DNA of 64,000 nucleotides from positions 186,001 through 250,000 of the forward strand of contig JAFDZV010000012.1 of the NCBI GenBank assembly GCA_018266795.1, in the 5' to 3' direction. The notes beneath the pieces are model-generated. The model was not told where the DNA came from, made no database searches, and saw only the letters and a program-made list of their open reading frames with translations. The stretch is from Bacteroidota bacterium. GTDB lineage: Bacteria; Bacteroidota; Ignavibacteria; OLB7. The translations under genes were made by a program, and so were the position numbers. Shown here piece by piece: positions 37,301 through 44,548 of the stretch (position 1 is its first letter; every line of letters starts with the position of its first letter).

Positions 37301-38020
37301 GGTGGCGATGTGCTCGGCGTTGACAAGGGCATCCAACTGACGAACGTGCGGACGTACGGGCTTCAGTTCAGCAACGGCAATGCAAACGGCGACGGTATCT
37401 GTCGGGTAGTGGTGACCGTCACCTCCGACGGCGACGATCTCGTGGCGGTTGGCCCCGGCGTTGACCACACGAAGATGAACCTGAAGTCGTATCGCACGCT
37501 CGATCCCGCGGCGCCACCGATTCTGCTTGCGGAAGCTCCGCCTGCTACCCAGGCGGTGGAATCGGTAGTTGCGGCTGGCGAGGTGGTTACACCGATCTAC
37601 ATCACCGTCTGCGGTGGGCTGGACAAGTCCGCCACGTTCCACTACACAACCTATAACCAGAACGGTGAGGTTGTTACCGATGGCGATGTCACCGCAAGCT
37701 CTCCGCTGGCGGCGGGACAGGCTGGCATCAACGATCCTGCAAAGCCCGGCACCAGGGTTAACCTGGTTGAGGCGTTCCCGAACCCGACAACCGGCAGCGA
37801 GATGTTCCGCTTCACGCTTGCCGAAAACGATCCCAACGTCTCGCTGGTGATCACGAACGAACAGGGCCAAGTTGTGGCCACGCTGCTGAAGGCCGTAGCG
37901 TATCCTGCCGGAACGCACGAGATGACAGCCGATCTGGCAAAGCTCCCGAACGGCACGTACTTCTACACGCTGCGTACCAGCACGTTTACCCAGACCCGGA
38001 AGATGCAGATCGTCCGGTAG
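34361..38020 (+). CDS. Large secreted surface protein with T9SS C-terminal sorting domain
   Basis: 1219 residues with signal peptide MNRFFSLCAVALMVCLGISQTKAQ. The first 400 residues look like a beta-propeller (MYHDPTWTLQHMGQVFGIALDGAGNIY, GLGNICFDPDHNQGQFFVTNMEDGKIYRI). A cysteine-rich middle of repeated beta-sandwich-like units follows (CCWDLTVTNNYQ, CCRFDTCFVLPPCKSCC), then a glycine-rich linker near 830. The last 85 residues are a type A T9SS sorting domain (VEAFPNPTTGSEMFRFTL, LPNGTYFYTLRTSTFTQTRKMQIVR). It is exported and probably anchored or released at the outer surface; its ligand is unknown. Confidence 0.92.
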   Translation: MNRFFSLCAVALMVCLGISQTKAQVVQAGDAVVTCEATAASGFVIGLVHVQNANVQPVNTNWAAPMYHDPTWTLQHMGQVFGIALDGAGNIYTTATTCYGSTTFGPAGAGGIYKINAVTGAVTNWVTTVVSPSLNTVGTSQIPNTGPGLGNICFDPDHNQGQFFVTNMEDGKIYRINMSGIVQQIFDPMGPDGGTAGFAPRGERLWGIGYWNNRVYFSVWREDCGFPSAIVSNEIRSVPLSGAGAIVGPDVFEFSLPPIIGATNSNPVSDIEFTVTTGVTNTRMLLAERTMLADATPNAHASRLLEYVRTGLTWTASTSIFSIGTLASSACGYQANPIANSAGGCDYGYVSFDKNKHQTIGCDSAVWNTGDALHLGNPDIIYGLQRLPSTGGSIANSQLIDLDGNLATSQKTQIGDIDIVKTCVVKSICSQVGYTLTYDQSQAPKCCWDLTVTNNYQANFWTNIRLDILTAGVTFSSANAPAGWGLSSIGPTFAVFNPSVGQIPLGNSGPLKFCLNVGVAPPQKLLLTWIAKDGTICTDTLTTNCEQDTRKCGKLTNVNLKCNQTTPAGNTYSFSFTIFNDPTNIFTMSKASITVTSPVGVTLSPHLFSFPGVPPGGTSTTQNSTIFGGHPGDSLCLSIEAHNADSTWCCRFDTCFVLPPCKSCCDPLRVTFGQFGIGTNFLGTVTMNTTVTATIPLRSFNATVVSATRTSNCNVSPVGNVAGVFTGGSFTPVPVIPGPFGLNTSTISWGTNIAGSNATGAPLSLTLKFPPPPSGWFCRDTLRWCIKYTYQDTACHTCDTTICYSRVRYGLPWIVVDNPKDIPVPFHTDGGNGGGNGGTKGDGREPQGGTAQSVFTISMATSTTGQLTINNPSLQEGVDPGALITILGFDIEPEVGVDLQNISDNTTGQAARATDRIASLATLQQQINPGETRTFTLAYDNSLNALTFANYITVYYTVASDPETIQQSTLIAYARTPDGQGGDVLGVDKGIQLTNVRTYGLQFSNGNANGDGICRVVVTVTSDGDDLVAVGPGVDHTKMNLKSYRTLDPAAPPILLAEAPPATQAVESVVAAGEVVTPIYITVCGGLDKSATFHYTTYNQNGEVVTDGDVTASSPLAAGQAGINDPAKPGTRVNLVEAFPNPTTGSEMFRFTLAENDPNVSLVITNEQGQVVATLLKAVAYPAGTHEMTADLAKLPNGTYFYTLRTSTFTQTRKMQIVR

Positions 38021-38051
38021 TGGTAACCATGCTGTAAGGGTTCCCGACATC

Positions 38052-38086
38052 CTGGGCTGCAGACTCTGAAACGCAGCCTGGTTTTG
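38052..38086 (+). terminator. Intrinsic terminator after the T9SS surface protein
   Basis: A 9-bp stem CTGGGCTGC/GCAGCCTGG (two G-U pairs) with a 12-nt loop is followed by TTTTG. Confidence 0.65.
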
Positions 38087-38298
38087 AAAGGAACCGTAAA
38101 CACACAGCGAGGATGATAGCGAGCGGCCGCGGCACCCGCCTACGGGTACTGCGGCCGCATTTTGTCGTTGCTGCCCTGCAGCCCTTTCCCCGCAAGGCTT
38201 TCACGGCAGTTCCCGGCAACGCCGAAGCAGCTCGCAACACCCCATCACACAGAAAATACTTGCGCCCGCCGCCGCCGCCGTTGTATGTTCATGCATAA

Positions 38299-38416
38299 CT
38301 CATCAAGAACGACCGAGGGATCAGGCCCGTTGACGTCGTAGCAACCGGTTCGCCGAGCACGTCTCGCGAATGTCAGGTGCTAAATCCTGCCTGGACGAAG
38401 AACCAGGGAAGATGAG
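38299..38416 (+). promoter_or_regulatory. SAM-I (S-box) riboswitch
   Basis: The P1 strands CTCATC (38,299) and GATGAG (38,411) enclose the conserved core. It contains CATCAAGA, GAGGGAtCAGGCCC, GTAGCAACC and AGGTGCTAAATCCTGCC, then a stem before AGATGAG. These are hallmark SAM-I blocks in the right order. SAM binding should favour the downstream terminator and switch off metB-metX-hom when methionine/SAM is plentiful. Confidence 0.93.
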
Positions 38417-38455
38417 GGCACACAACAGATCGCGCGCACATAGCCGCACTGATGC

Positions 38456-38482
38456 AGCCCTCTCTTCCGGAGGGCTTTTTCG
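38456..38482 (+). terminator. First intrinsic terminator after the SAM riboswitch
   Basis: AGCCCTC-TCTTCCG-GAGGGCT followed by TTTTCG. It lies 40 nt after the P1 helix and is the likely expression platform of the riboswitch. Confidence 0.85.
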
Positions 38483-38536
38483 TTCGGGGGAGATGAGGCG
38501 GCGCGATGCACAGCGGTTACGATGCCGCGTATGTTC

Positions 38537-38573
38537 ATGCCTCCTCACGTCCTGCGAGGGGGCATTTTCGTTC
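38537..38573 (+). terminator. Second intrinsic terminator in the metB leader
   Basis: A 10-bp stem ATGCCTCCTC/GAGGGGGCAT (one G-U pair), 9-nt loop, then TTTCGTTCC. It is 54 nt downstream of the first terminator and 118 nt before metB, implying a second termination decision or a backup. Confidence 0.65.
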
Positions 38574-38690
38574 CCGCGCAACGGCACGAGACCACGCCGG
38601 TCCGCCCGCGGCGATGCCTGGCTCTCGGGTTCCTGGTGAGAAACGCCTCGTACTGAAACGAAACTCTCAGACATACAGGAACCCGATCGC

Positions 38691-39926
38691 ATGACCATCG
38701 AAACAAGACTCACGCTCGCCGGCCAGCGCACCGACGGAACGTTCAACAGCGTTGCCCCCCCGATCTACCAGACCGCCACGTTCCGCTTCGAGGGAATCAA
38801 CCGCACGAAGGGATACGACTACACCCGCTCCGGCAATCCGACGCGCTCGGCTCTGGAGGAGGTGCTTGCCGATCTGGAGGGTGGAGCCGGAGCGGTAGTG
38901 GTATCCAGCGGCATGGCGGCAATCTCCACCGTGCTTGCAACATTCAACGCGGGCGATCACATCATCTGTTCGCACGACTGCTACGGCGGCACCGAACGCC
39001 TGCTCTGTACGTTGCGCAGTCAGGGAAAGATCGAGGTCACCTTCTCCGATCTGCGCGACCCTCTTGCACTGGTTGACGCCGTGCAGCCCAACACCCGCGC
39101 GGTCTGGGTGGAGACGCCCTCCAACCCGCTCCTCCGCATCGTTGACCTCGAGGCCGTTGCCGGGTTCGCCGGCAGCCACGGGCTCCTCCTGATCGTGGAC
39201 AACACCTTTCTCTCACCTCTCTTCCAGCAACCGATCGCCTTCGGCGCCGACGTGGTGGTGCACTCCACAACGAAGTACATCAACGGACACTCCGATGTAG
39301 TTGGCGGCGCCATCATCTCGCGCACCGAGGAACTGCATCGTCTCCATGCGGCAACCGCGAACACTCACGGCACAACGGCTGCGCCGTTCGATTCCTGGCT
39401 GGTGTTGCGCGGGCTCCGCACGCTTCCGCTCCGCATCCGCCAGCACGAAGCAAATGCACTGGCGGTTGCGCGCTTTCTGGAATCGCATCCGGCCGTCGAG
39501 CGGGTGTTCTACCCGGGCCTGGAATCGCACGAAGGGCATCGGCTTGCTGCACGCCAGCAGCACGGCTTCGGAGGCGTGGTATCGTTCCAGTTGCGCGGTA
39601 GCGAGGATGCATTGAATACCCTGCTGCTGGCAACCGAAGTCTTCACGCTCGCGGAATCGCTCGGCGGAGTGGAGTCGCTGATCGAGCACCCTGCCACGAT
39701 GAGTCACGCCTCCATGAGGCCGGAACAGCGCGCAGCGGCCGGCATCAACGATCGCATCATCCGTCTCTCGGTCGGCATCGAAAGCGAGTGCGATCTGATT
39801 GCCGATCTGGCGCAGGCGCTGGATGCGGCCGTACTGCACGATGCTCCTCTCCAGGGCGCAGCATATGCCCCGGCGGTTCCGAACGACAGTGATGCCAGTG
39901 TCGCAGCGGAGGCGCTTCATGTCTGA
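38691..39926 (+). CDS. metB: Cystathionine gamma-synthase / O-acetylhomoserine-dependent PLP enzyme
   Basis: 411 residues of the Cys/Met-metabolism PLP family. Key patterns are YDYTRSGNPTRSALEE (cofactor phosphate), SSGMAAIS, the aspartate in VDNTFLSPLFQQP, and the PLP lysine in HSTTKYINGHSDVVGG, then SLGGVESLIEHPATMSHAS. It joins activated homoserine to cysteine (MetB) or possibly sulfide (MetY-like); the about 400-residue length and SLGGVESL favour MetB. It is the first gene of metB-metX-hom under the SAM riboswitch and overlaps metX by 8 bp. Confidence 0.9.
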   Translation: MTIETRLTLAGQRTDGTFNSVAPPIYQTATFRFEGINRTKGYDYTRSGNPTRSALEEVLADLEGGAGAVVVSSGMAAISTVLATFNAGDHIICSHDCYGGTERLLCTLRSQGKIEVTFSDLRDPLALVDAVQPNTRAVWVETPSNPLLRIVDLEAVAGFAGSHGLLLIVDNTFLSPLFQQPIAFGADVVVHSTTKYINGHSDVVGGAIISRTEELHRLHAATANTHGTTAAPFDSWLVLRGLRTLPLRIRQHEANALAVARFLESHPAVERVFYPGLESHEGHRLAARQQHGFGGVVSFQLRGSEDALNTLLLATEVFTLAESLGGVESLIEHPATMSHASMRPEQRAAAGINDRIIRLSVGIESECDLIADLAQALDAAVLHDAPLQGAAYAPAVPNDSDASVAAEALHV

Positions 39927-41061
39927 TCCACTTCAACGCGTGGTAGGCGCCCTCAGGCTGACGCAGAGCGATGAACCGTTCGTACTGGAATCGGGAGCAA
40001 CGCTGGCGCCGCTTGTTACCGCCTACGAAACGTATGGCCGGCTGAACGCCTCGCGCAGCAACGCGATCGTGGTATGCCACGCGCTCACCGGCAGCGCGCA
40101 TGCCGCCGGGTACGACAAGCAGGGGCGAGGCGGCTGGTGGGACGGCCTCATCGGCCCCGGACGGGCGATCGATACGGAGCGGTGGTTCGTTATCTGCCCC
40201 AACGTCATCGGAAGCTGCTACGGCTCCACCGGCCCCGCCTCCATGAGCGCGGCAACCGGACGCGCGTACGATGCATCGTTCCCCGTTCTGACGATTCGCG
40301 ACATCGTGCGCGCGCAGCGCCTGCTGATCGGACGGCTGGGCATCGAGCACATCCACGCGGTGATCGGCGGATCGATGGGGGGCATGCAGACCATCGAGTG
40401 GGGACTGATGTATCCCGAACTCGTTGGGCGGATTGTACCGATTGCCACGTCGGCGGCCCACTCTCCGTGGTGCATCGGCTTCAACGCCATCGCACGCGAG
40501 GCCATTGCCCTCGGCGCCGCGGCCGGCAACGCCGAGGCCGGGCTGCGCCTGGCGCGCAAGGTAGCGATGATGAGCTACCGGAGCGATGTGGAGTTCGCCG
40601 CACGCTTCGGCCGCGACCGGCAGCAGCTGCAGTACGGTGACGGCGGCTTCGCCGTTGAAGGATATCTGGAGCATCATGGCCGCAGCCTGACCGCACGGTT
40701 TTCGGCTGGGAGCCTTGCCGTGCTGACGCGGGCAATGGATCTGCACGACGTTGCCCGCGGACGCGGAGAGCTTGTGGAGGTTCTGGCCTCGATCCGCCAG
40801 CAGGCTCTCGTGATCGGAATCACCAGCGACGTGCTCTATCCGGAACACGAACAGCGGGCGCTTGCAGGCGCCATTCCGAACGCGGACTACGAGGCGATAG
40901 ATTCTCCATACGGCCACGATGCATTCCTGATCGAGATCGACCGGCTTGCGGCTCTGGTCCGCCCGTTCATCGAAGACGGATACGCTGCCGGGAACTGTGC
41001 CAGCGGTCCGGCATCCACGCAATCGTTCATTCATCAACGTGAAGAGGTGGAGACAGTATGA
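39919..41061 (+). CDS. metX: Homoserine O-acetyltransferase MetX
   Basis: Acylates homoserine to start methionine synthesis. 380 residues from ATG 39919. Alpha/beta hydrolase with CHALTGSAHAAG, GGWWDGLIGPGRAIDT, NVIGSCYGSTGP, nucleophile serine in GGSMGGMQTIEW, catalytic aspartate in SDVLYPEHEQ and histidine in SPYGHDAFLIE. The metB overlap and the 4-bp overlap with hom mark a coupled operon. Acetyl rather than succinyl donor follows family convention. Confidence 0.95.
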   Translation: MSDPLQRVVGALRLTQSDEPFVLESGATLAPLVTAYETYGRLNASRSNAIVVCHALTGSAHAAGYDKQGRGGWWDGLIGPGRAIDTERWFVICPNVIGSCYGSTGPASMSAATGRAYDASFPVLTIRDIVRAQRLLIGRLGIEHIHAVIGGSMGGMQTIEWGLMYPELVGRIVPIATSAAHSPWCIGFNAIAREAIALGAAAGNAEAGLRLARKVAMMSYRSDVEFAARFGRDRQQLQYGDGGFAVEGYLEHHGRSLTARFSAGSLAVLTRAMDLHDVARGRGELVEVLASIRQQALVIGITSDVLYPEHEQRALAGAIPNADYEAIDSPYGHDAFLIEIDRLAALVRPFIEDGYAAGNCASGPASTQSFIHQREEVETV

Positions 41062-42134
41062 AGAAGGATTTGAAGATTGCGCTCTTCGGATGCGGCACTG
41101 TTGGATCGGGAGTACACGAACTGTTGAGAACCGAAGGTGCGCGGATGGCGCGGGCAACCGGCTTCAACCTGAGCGTCGCCGGCATCTGCGTGCGCGATCC
41201 GGAGAAGGAGCGCGGCGTGCCGGTACCTCACGACATCATCACCACCAACGGTGGTCCGTTGCTGGACGATCCCGATATCGACATCGTCGTGGAACTGATC
41301 GGCGGCGAGGAGGAGGCACGCGGCATCATTGCGCGCGCGCTGGTGAACGGCAAGAACGTGGTGACGGCAAACAAACTGGTGATAGCGCGCCACCTCCCCT
41401 ATCTCCGGAGACTGGAGGAGTTGCATGGCGGCCGGCTGTTCTACGGAGCTTCGGTATGCGGTTCGATCCCGATCCTGAAGGTGATCGACGAAACGTTGAT
41501 CGTCGATCGGATCACCCATCTGCGCGGCGTTGTGAACGGCTCCACCAACTTCATCCTCTCCCGTCTGGCCGAAGGCTGCTCCGACGCCGAGGCGCTGGAA
41601 CTGGCAAGCGCAAACGGCTTCCTGGAAGCGGACCCCACGGCCGACATCTCCGGCGCCGACGCAGCGCACAAGCTTTCCATTCTTGCATTCCACGCGTTCG
41701 GACGCCATGTGCCGCCCGAGGCGATCGACACAACCGGAATCGAACGCGTCACCGCCTTGCAGGTTGAGCAGGCGCGCGCGTCCGGGAAGACCATCAAACT
41801 GGTTGCCGAGGCGGCTGAAACCAACGGCGAGCTTCGCCTCTCGGTTGCGCCGCGGCTCGTGGACCTGAACGACCCGCTGGCCTCCGTACGCGACGAGATG
41901 AACATCGTGGAACTCCAGTGCGAGGGGGTCGGCACGCAGCGCTTCAGTGGCAAGGGCGCGGGATCGATCCCGACCGCGAACGCCGTGCTCTCGGATCTCA
42001 CGGACATACTTGCACGGCGGCGATATCAGCGGAGCCATGCGGACCGCATTTGCATTCCTCAGGGAACATTCCCAGATTGCGGCCGTTCCCCCGCACATGA
42101 CCGCTCCAATACTTCGCGTACGATAGGCGTCTAG
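41058..42134 (+). CDS. hom: Homoserine dehydrogenase
   Basis: Reduces aspartate semialdehyde to homoserine. 358 residues: N-terminal NAD(P) fold KIALFGCGTVGSGV, TANKLVIARH, SVCGSIPILKV, catalytic region RGVVNGSTNFILSRL and EADPTADISGADAAHKLSILAFHAFG, ending with GKGAGSIPTANAVLSDLTDI. No ACT domain is present, so feedback control must come from expression or another isozyme. The ATG overlaps metX (ATGA). Confidence 0.95.
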   Translation: MKKDLKIALFGCGTVGSGVHELLRTEGARMARATGFNLSVAGICVRDPEKERGVPVPHDIITTNGGPLLDDPDIDIVVELIGGEEEARGIIARALVNGKNVVTANKLVIARHLPYLRRLEELHGGRLFYGASVCGSIPILKVIDETLIVDRITHLRGVVNGSTNFILSRLAEGCSDAEALELASANGFLEADPTADISGADAAHKLSILAFHAFGRHVPPEAIDTTGIERVTALQVEQARASGKTIKLVAEAAETNGELRLSVAPRLVDLNDPLASVRDEMNIVELQCEGVGTQRFSGKGAGSIPTANAVLSDLTDILARRRYQRSHADRICIPQGTFPDCGRSPAHDRSNTSRTIGV

Positions 42135-42234
42135 CCATGCAGCTTCGGAAACACATGGCCGAGCGGGAACCAGAAGTCAATGGTCAGGAACATGCATTCC
42201 CACTGACGACAACGGACTTTCTCTGTCAGTCGTT

Positions 42235-42273
42235 AGTGGTCAGTTGTGAGTAGAGGATTTGCAGCTGACCACT
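42235..42273. repeat. GTCAGTT-type hairpin repeat
   Basis: AGTGGTCAG and CTGACCACT form a 9-bp stem around 21 nt. The flanks also contain CACTGACGACAAC and TCAGTCGTTAG. The same vocabulary (CAGTTGT, CACTGAC) recurs at 52,720-53,030. Confidence 0.6.
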
Positions 42274-42332
42274 GACGAAGAACAACCGACCCTGAGCATC
42301 TCTACACGGTGAGCATACCACAGATACAGATC

Positions 42333-42458
42333 ATGATGCCGAACCTGCGTTCGCAGAACGTGGGGATGGCCTGTTGTGCCGGTATCGGCATGAGCTGTTG
42401 TTGTACGAGCTGTTGTCCTGTGTATGCAGGTCGCCGAGTAGAGCCGCACGAACCATAG
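42333..42458 (+). CDS. Short cysteine-rich leader peptide, candidate attenuator
   Basis: 41 codons, two adjacent ATGs at the start (42,333 and 42,336), ending TAG. Residues 12-20 read MACCAGIGM, residues 20-29 MSCCCTSCCP: seven cysteines as CC, CCC and CC in 15 residues, all encoded by TGT. In the downstream genes cysteine is mostly TGC. The stop is 32 nt before the terminator at 42,491 and the next genes make cysteine. I infer that slow translation of the TGT run when Cys-tRNA is scarce prevents termination. No obvious Shine-Dalgarno precedes it; the antiterminator was not resolved. Confidence 0.6.
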   Translation: MMPNLRSQNVGMACCAGIGMSCCCTSCCPVYAGRRVEPHEP

Positions 42459-42490
42459 GCGAAGAAATCGCCGCGATAGATCGGGTGTGT

Positions 42491-42526
42491 GCCTCGTTCG
42501 ACGACAATGTTCGAACGAGGCTTTTT
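42491..42526 (+). terminator. Intrinsic terminator in the cysteine operon leader
   Basis: A perfect 11-bp stem GCCTCGTTCGA/TCGAACGAGGC with loop CGACAATGT, followed by TTTTT. It lies between the cysteine-rich ORF and cysM, so it must be read through for the operon to be expressed. Confidence 0.88.
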
Positions 42527-42663
42527 CGTTCCGCCCATGTCCATCGCCGGCGCGGCCGGTTCAGACGCGCGGCCGGTACGCTTCCCAAACGTTCGCCGGT
42601 ATCGCGGAACCGGAGTTCCATGACCAGTTCCGGACATACAACTATCAGATCAGGAGAGAGGCA

Positions 42664-43722
42664 ATGCATCCCGCTGGAACGTATCCGCATCGGTTCGATC
42701 CCGATGATTCCGAACTGGCTCCCCCCTTCTCACCGATGCGTCCGCAGGAAACTGCATCCGCAGTGGAGACGATGATCGGCAACACGCCGCTGGTTGAACT
42801 GCGCAACGTTCGCGACGGGCTTGCGGAGGGCGTACGCGTGTTCGGCAAGGCGGAGTGGATGAACCCCGGTGGATCGGTAAAGGATCGTGCGGCGCTGGCG
42901 ATGATACGCCGCGGTGAGGAGCTGGGGTTGCTCCGTCCCGGCATGACGCTGATCGATGCAACCAGCGGCAACACAGGCATTGCCTATGCAATGCTCTGCG
43001 CCGCGAAGGGATATCGCTGCACCCTGGTGATCCCGTCAAACGCCAGCCGGGAACGGAGGCGGATGCTCTCGATCCTGGGCGCCGATCTGGTGCTGACGGA
43101 CCCGCTCGAGGGGGGCACGGACCAGGCGCAGCGCGTTGCGCGGCAGATGGCCGACGCGGAGCCTGAGCGCTACTTCTATCCGGACCAGTACAGCAACGAT
43201 GCGAACTGGCGCGCCCACTACCAGACAACGGGACTGGAGATCTGGCGGCAGACGTGCGGCACGGCGACGCACTTCGTTGCGGGGCTGGGCACCACCGGAA
43301 CATTTGTCGGCACATCGCGCCGCCTGAAGGAACTGAACCCGGACATCGTGTGCGTCTCCTTCCAGCCGGATACCCCGTTGCATGGGCTGGAGGGAATGAA
43401 GCATCTGGAAACTGCACGTGTACCGGCGATCTACGATCCGTCGCTCGCCGACGCCCAGGAGGTGGTCGGCACCGATCAGGCCTATGCAATGGCACGCCGC
43501 CTTGCACGTGAGGAGGGACTCTTCGTGGGCATATCGGCGGCGGCCGCCGCAGTTGTGGCGCTGCGTGTTGGTGCACAGCTGCATCACGGAACGGTGGTCA
43601 CGATCTTCCCGGACGGAGGCACACGCTATATGAGCGATCGCTTCTGGGAGGAGCGTAGCGCACCGGCTGCAACGCACGCGCCGGACACCCCGACACTCAT
43701 CAAACGGTATTCACATGGCTGA
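42664..43722 (+). CDS. cysM: Cysteine synthase CysM (likely sulfur-carrier dependent)
   Basis: Fold-type II PLP enzyme, 352 residues from ATG 42664 preceded by AGGAGAGAGG. PLP lysine in NPGGSVKDRAALAMI, ATSGNTGIAYAM and GLGTTGTFVGTSRRLKE are clear; the N-terminal 30 residues are an extra polar extension. The neighbours mec, cysO and moeZ suggest it uses O-phosphoserine and thiocarboxylated CysO, as the mycobacterial enzyme does, rather than O-acetylserine and sulfide. It overlaps mec by 8 bp. Confidence 0.9.
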   Translation: MHPAGTYPHRFDPDDSELAPPFSPMRPQETASAVETMIGNTPLVELRNVRDGLAEGVRVFGKAEWMNPGGSVKDRAALAMIRRGEELGLLRPGMTLIDATSGNTGIAYAMLCAAKGYRCTLVIPSNASRERRRMLSILGADLVLTDPLEGGTDQAQRVARQMADAEPERYFYPDQYSNDANWRAHYQTTGLEIWRQTCGTATHFVAGLGTTGTFVGTSRRLKELNPDIVCVSFQPDTPLHGLEGMKHLETARVPAIYDPSLADAQEVVGTDQAYAMARRLAREEGLFVGISAAAAAVVALRVGAQLHHGTVVTIFPDGGTRYMSDRFWEERSAPAATHAPDTPTLIKRYSHG

Positions 43723-44248
43723 GATCGTATTCACCGACGGCGTTGTGCAGGCGATGGCATCGCACGCATTGAGCGCATATCCATTCGAGTGCTGCGGCGC
43801 TCTCTTCGGCAACGATGCCGGCCCGCTCCGCACCGTGCTTGCGGTATTGCCTATCGACAACACGAGCGGCGAGGATCGCCGTCGCAGATTCAGCATCGCT
43901 CCGCGCGACTATCTGCGAGCGGAGCGCGAGGCCTCCCGGCTGGGGCAGACGCTTCTGGGGTTCTATCACTCCCACCCCGATCATCCCGCCGAACCTTCAC
44001 GGACCGATCGGGAGTACGCCCAACCGGGCTTCTCCTATCCCATCCTTTCGGTTCGCCCGGACGGCGTTGCAGGCATTCGATCGTGGAGGCTGGAACCGGG
44101 AAGCGAGTGGTACAGCGAGGAAACGGTGCATAACGGCGCGAAGATGCAGCCTCGCACCGCAGGGTCCGGCCGGGCGCCGAGTGGGGCCGGCACGCCCGCT
44201 TCGGTTGCACGCGGGGAAAACGCAATCAACAGAGAAACGAAATCATAG
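43715..44248 (+). CDS. mec: JAMM/MPN metallopeptidase (Mec-type)
   Basis: 177 residues. JAMM zinc motif GFYHSHPDHPAEPSRTD (HxHPx6-7SxxD) with the upstream catalytic glutamate in YPFECCGALFG. In mycobacteria the Mec protein releases cysteine from the CysO-cysteine adduct; relatives trim carrier proteins to expose the C-terminal GG. The last 35 residues are low-complexity and probably disordered. Gene position between cysM and cysO fits both roles. Confidence 0.9.
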   Translation: MAEIVFTDGVVQAMASHALSAYPFECCGALFGNDAGPLRTVLAVLPIDNTSGEDRRRRFSIAPRDYLRAEREASRLGQTLLGFYHSHPDHPAEPSRTDREYAQPGFSYPILSVRPDGVAGIRSWRLEPGSEWYSEETVHNGAKMQPRTAGSGRAPSGAGTPASVARGENAINRETKS

Positions 44249-44263
44249 AGAGGGGAACCAACA

Positions 44264-44548
44264 ATGGCAACACGTGTGTTCATTCCAACACCGCTGCGGG
44301 CATATACGGAGAACCGCTCCGAAGTGCCCGTGGAGGCATCGGACGTGCAGAGCGCGCTGGATGCGCTCGTGGCGCAGCACCCGGAGCTGCGGAGACATCT
44401 GTTCGATGACGCCGGCGCTCTGCGGTCGTTCGTCAATGTCTATCTCAACGACGATGACATTCGCTACCTTTCGGCCGGACGCATCGCCATCGGCGAGCAC
44501 GATGTCATCAGCATTATACCAGCGATTGCCGGAGGCCTGGCAGCATGA
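44264..44548 (+). CDS. cysO: Ubiquitin-like sulfur carrier protein (CysO/MoaD/ThiS family)
   Basis: 94 residues with the MoaD/CysO beta-grasp pattern: RVFIPTPLRAYTE, VQSALDALVAQHPELRRHLFDDAGALRSFVNVYLNDDDIRYL, then IISIIPAIAGG followed by LAA. The GG should become the thiocarboxylate that donates sulfur, but three residues follow it, so processing is expected. The stop overlaps the moeZ start (ATGA). MoeZ would adenylate and sulfurate it. Confidence 0.93.
   Translation: MATRVFIPTPLRAYTENRSEVPVEASDVQSALDALVAQHPELRRHLFDDAGALRSFVNVYLNDDDIRYLSAGRIAIGEHDVISIIPAIAGGLAA

Larger units (their letters stand above)
38021..38690. other. Leader and terminator region between the T9SS gene and metB
   Basis: 670 bp containing, in order, the T9SS gene terminator (38,052), about 200 bp with nothing evident, the SAM-I riboswitch (38,299-38,416) and two successive intrinsic terminators (38,456 and 38,537). 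A cysteine-containing reading frame from 38,493 to 38,639 overlaps the second terminator. Confidence 0.7.
42135..42663. other. Leader region of the cysteine operon
   Basis: 529 bp holding a GTCAGTT-type hairpin (42,235-42,273), a 41-codon cysteine-rich ORF (42,333-42,458) and a strong intrinsic terminator (42,491-42,526) upstream of cysM. The arrangement resembles a classical transcription attenuator. Confidence 0.7.

Noticed and set aside
42235-42273. Terminator after hom
   Set aside because: The stem has no T-run and belongs to the dispersed GTCAGTT-type repeat family.
42417-42501. Specific antiterminator pairing for the cysteine leader
   Set aside because: Only short complements (such as CGAAC with GTTCG) could be found by eye; too weak to claim without folding.
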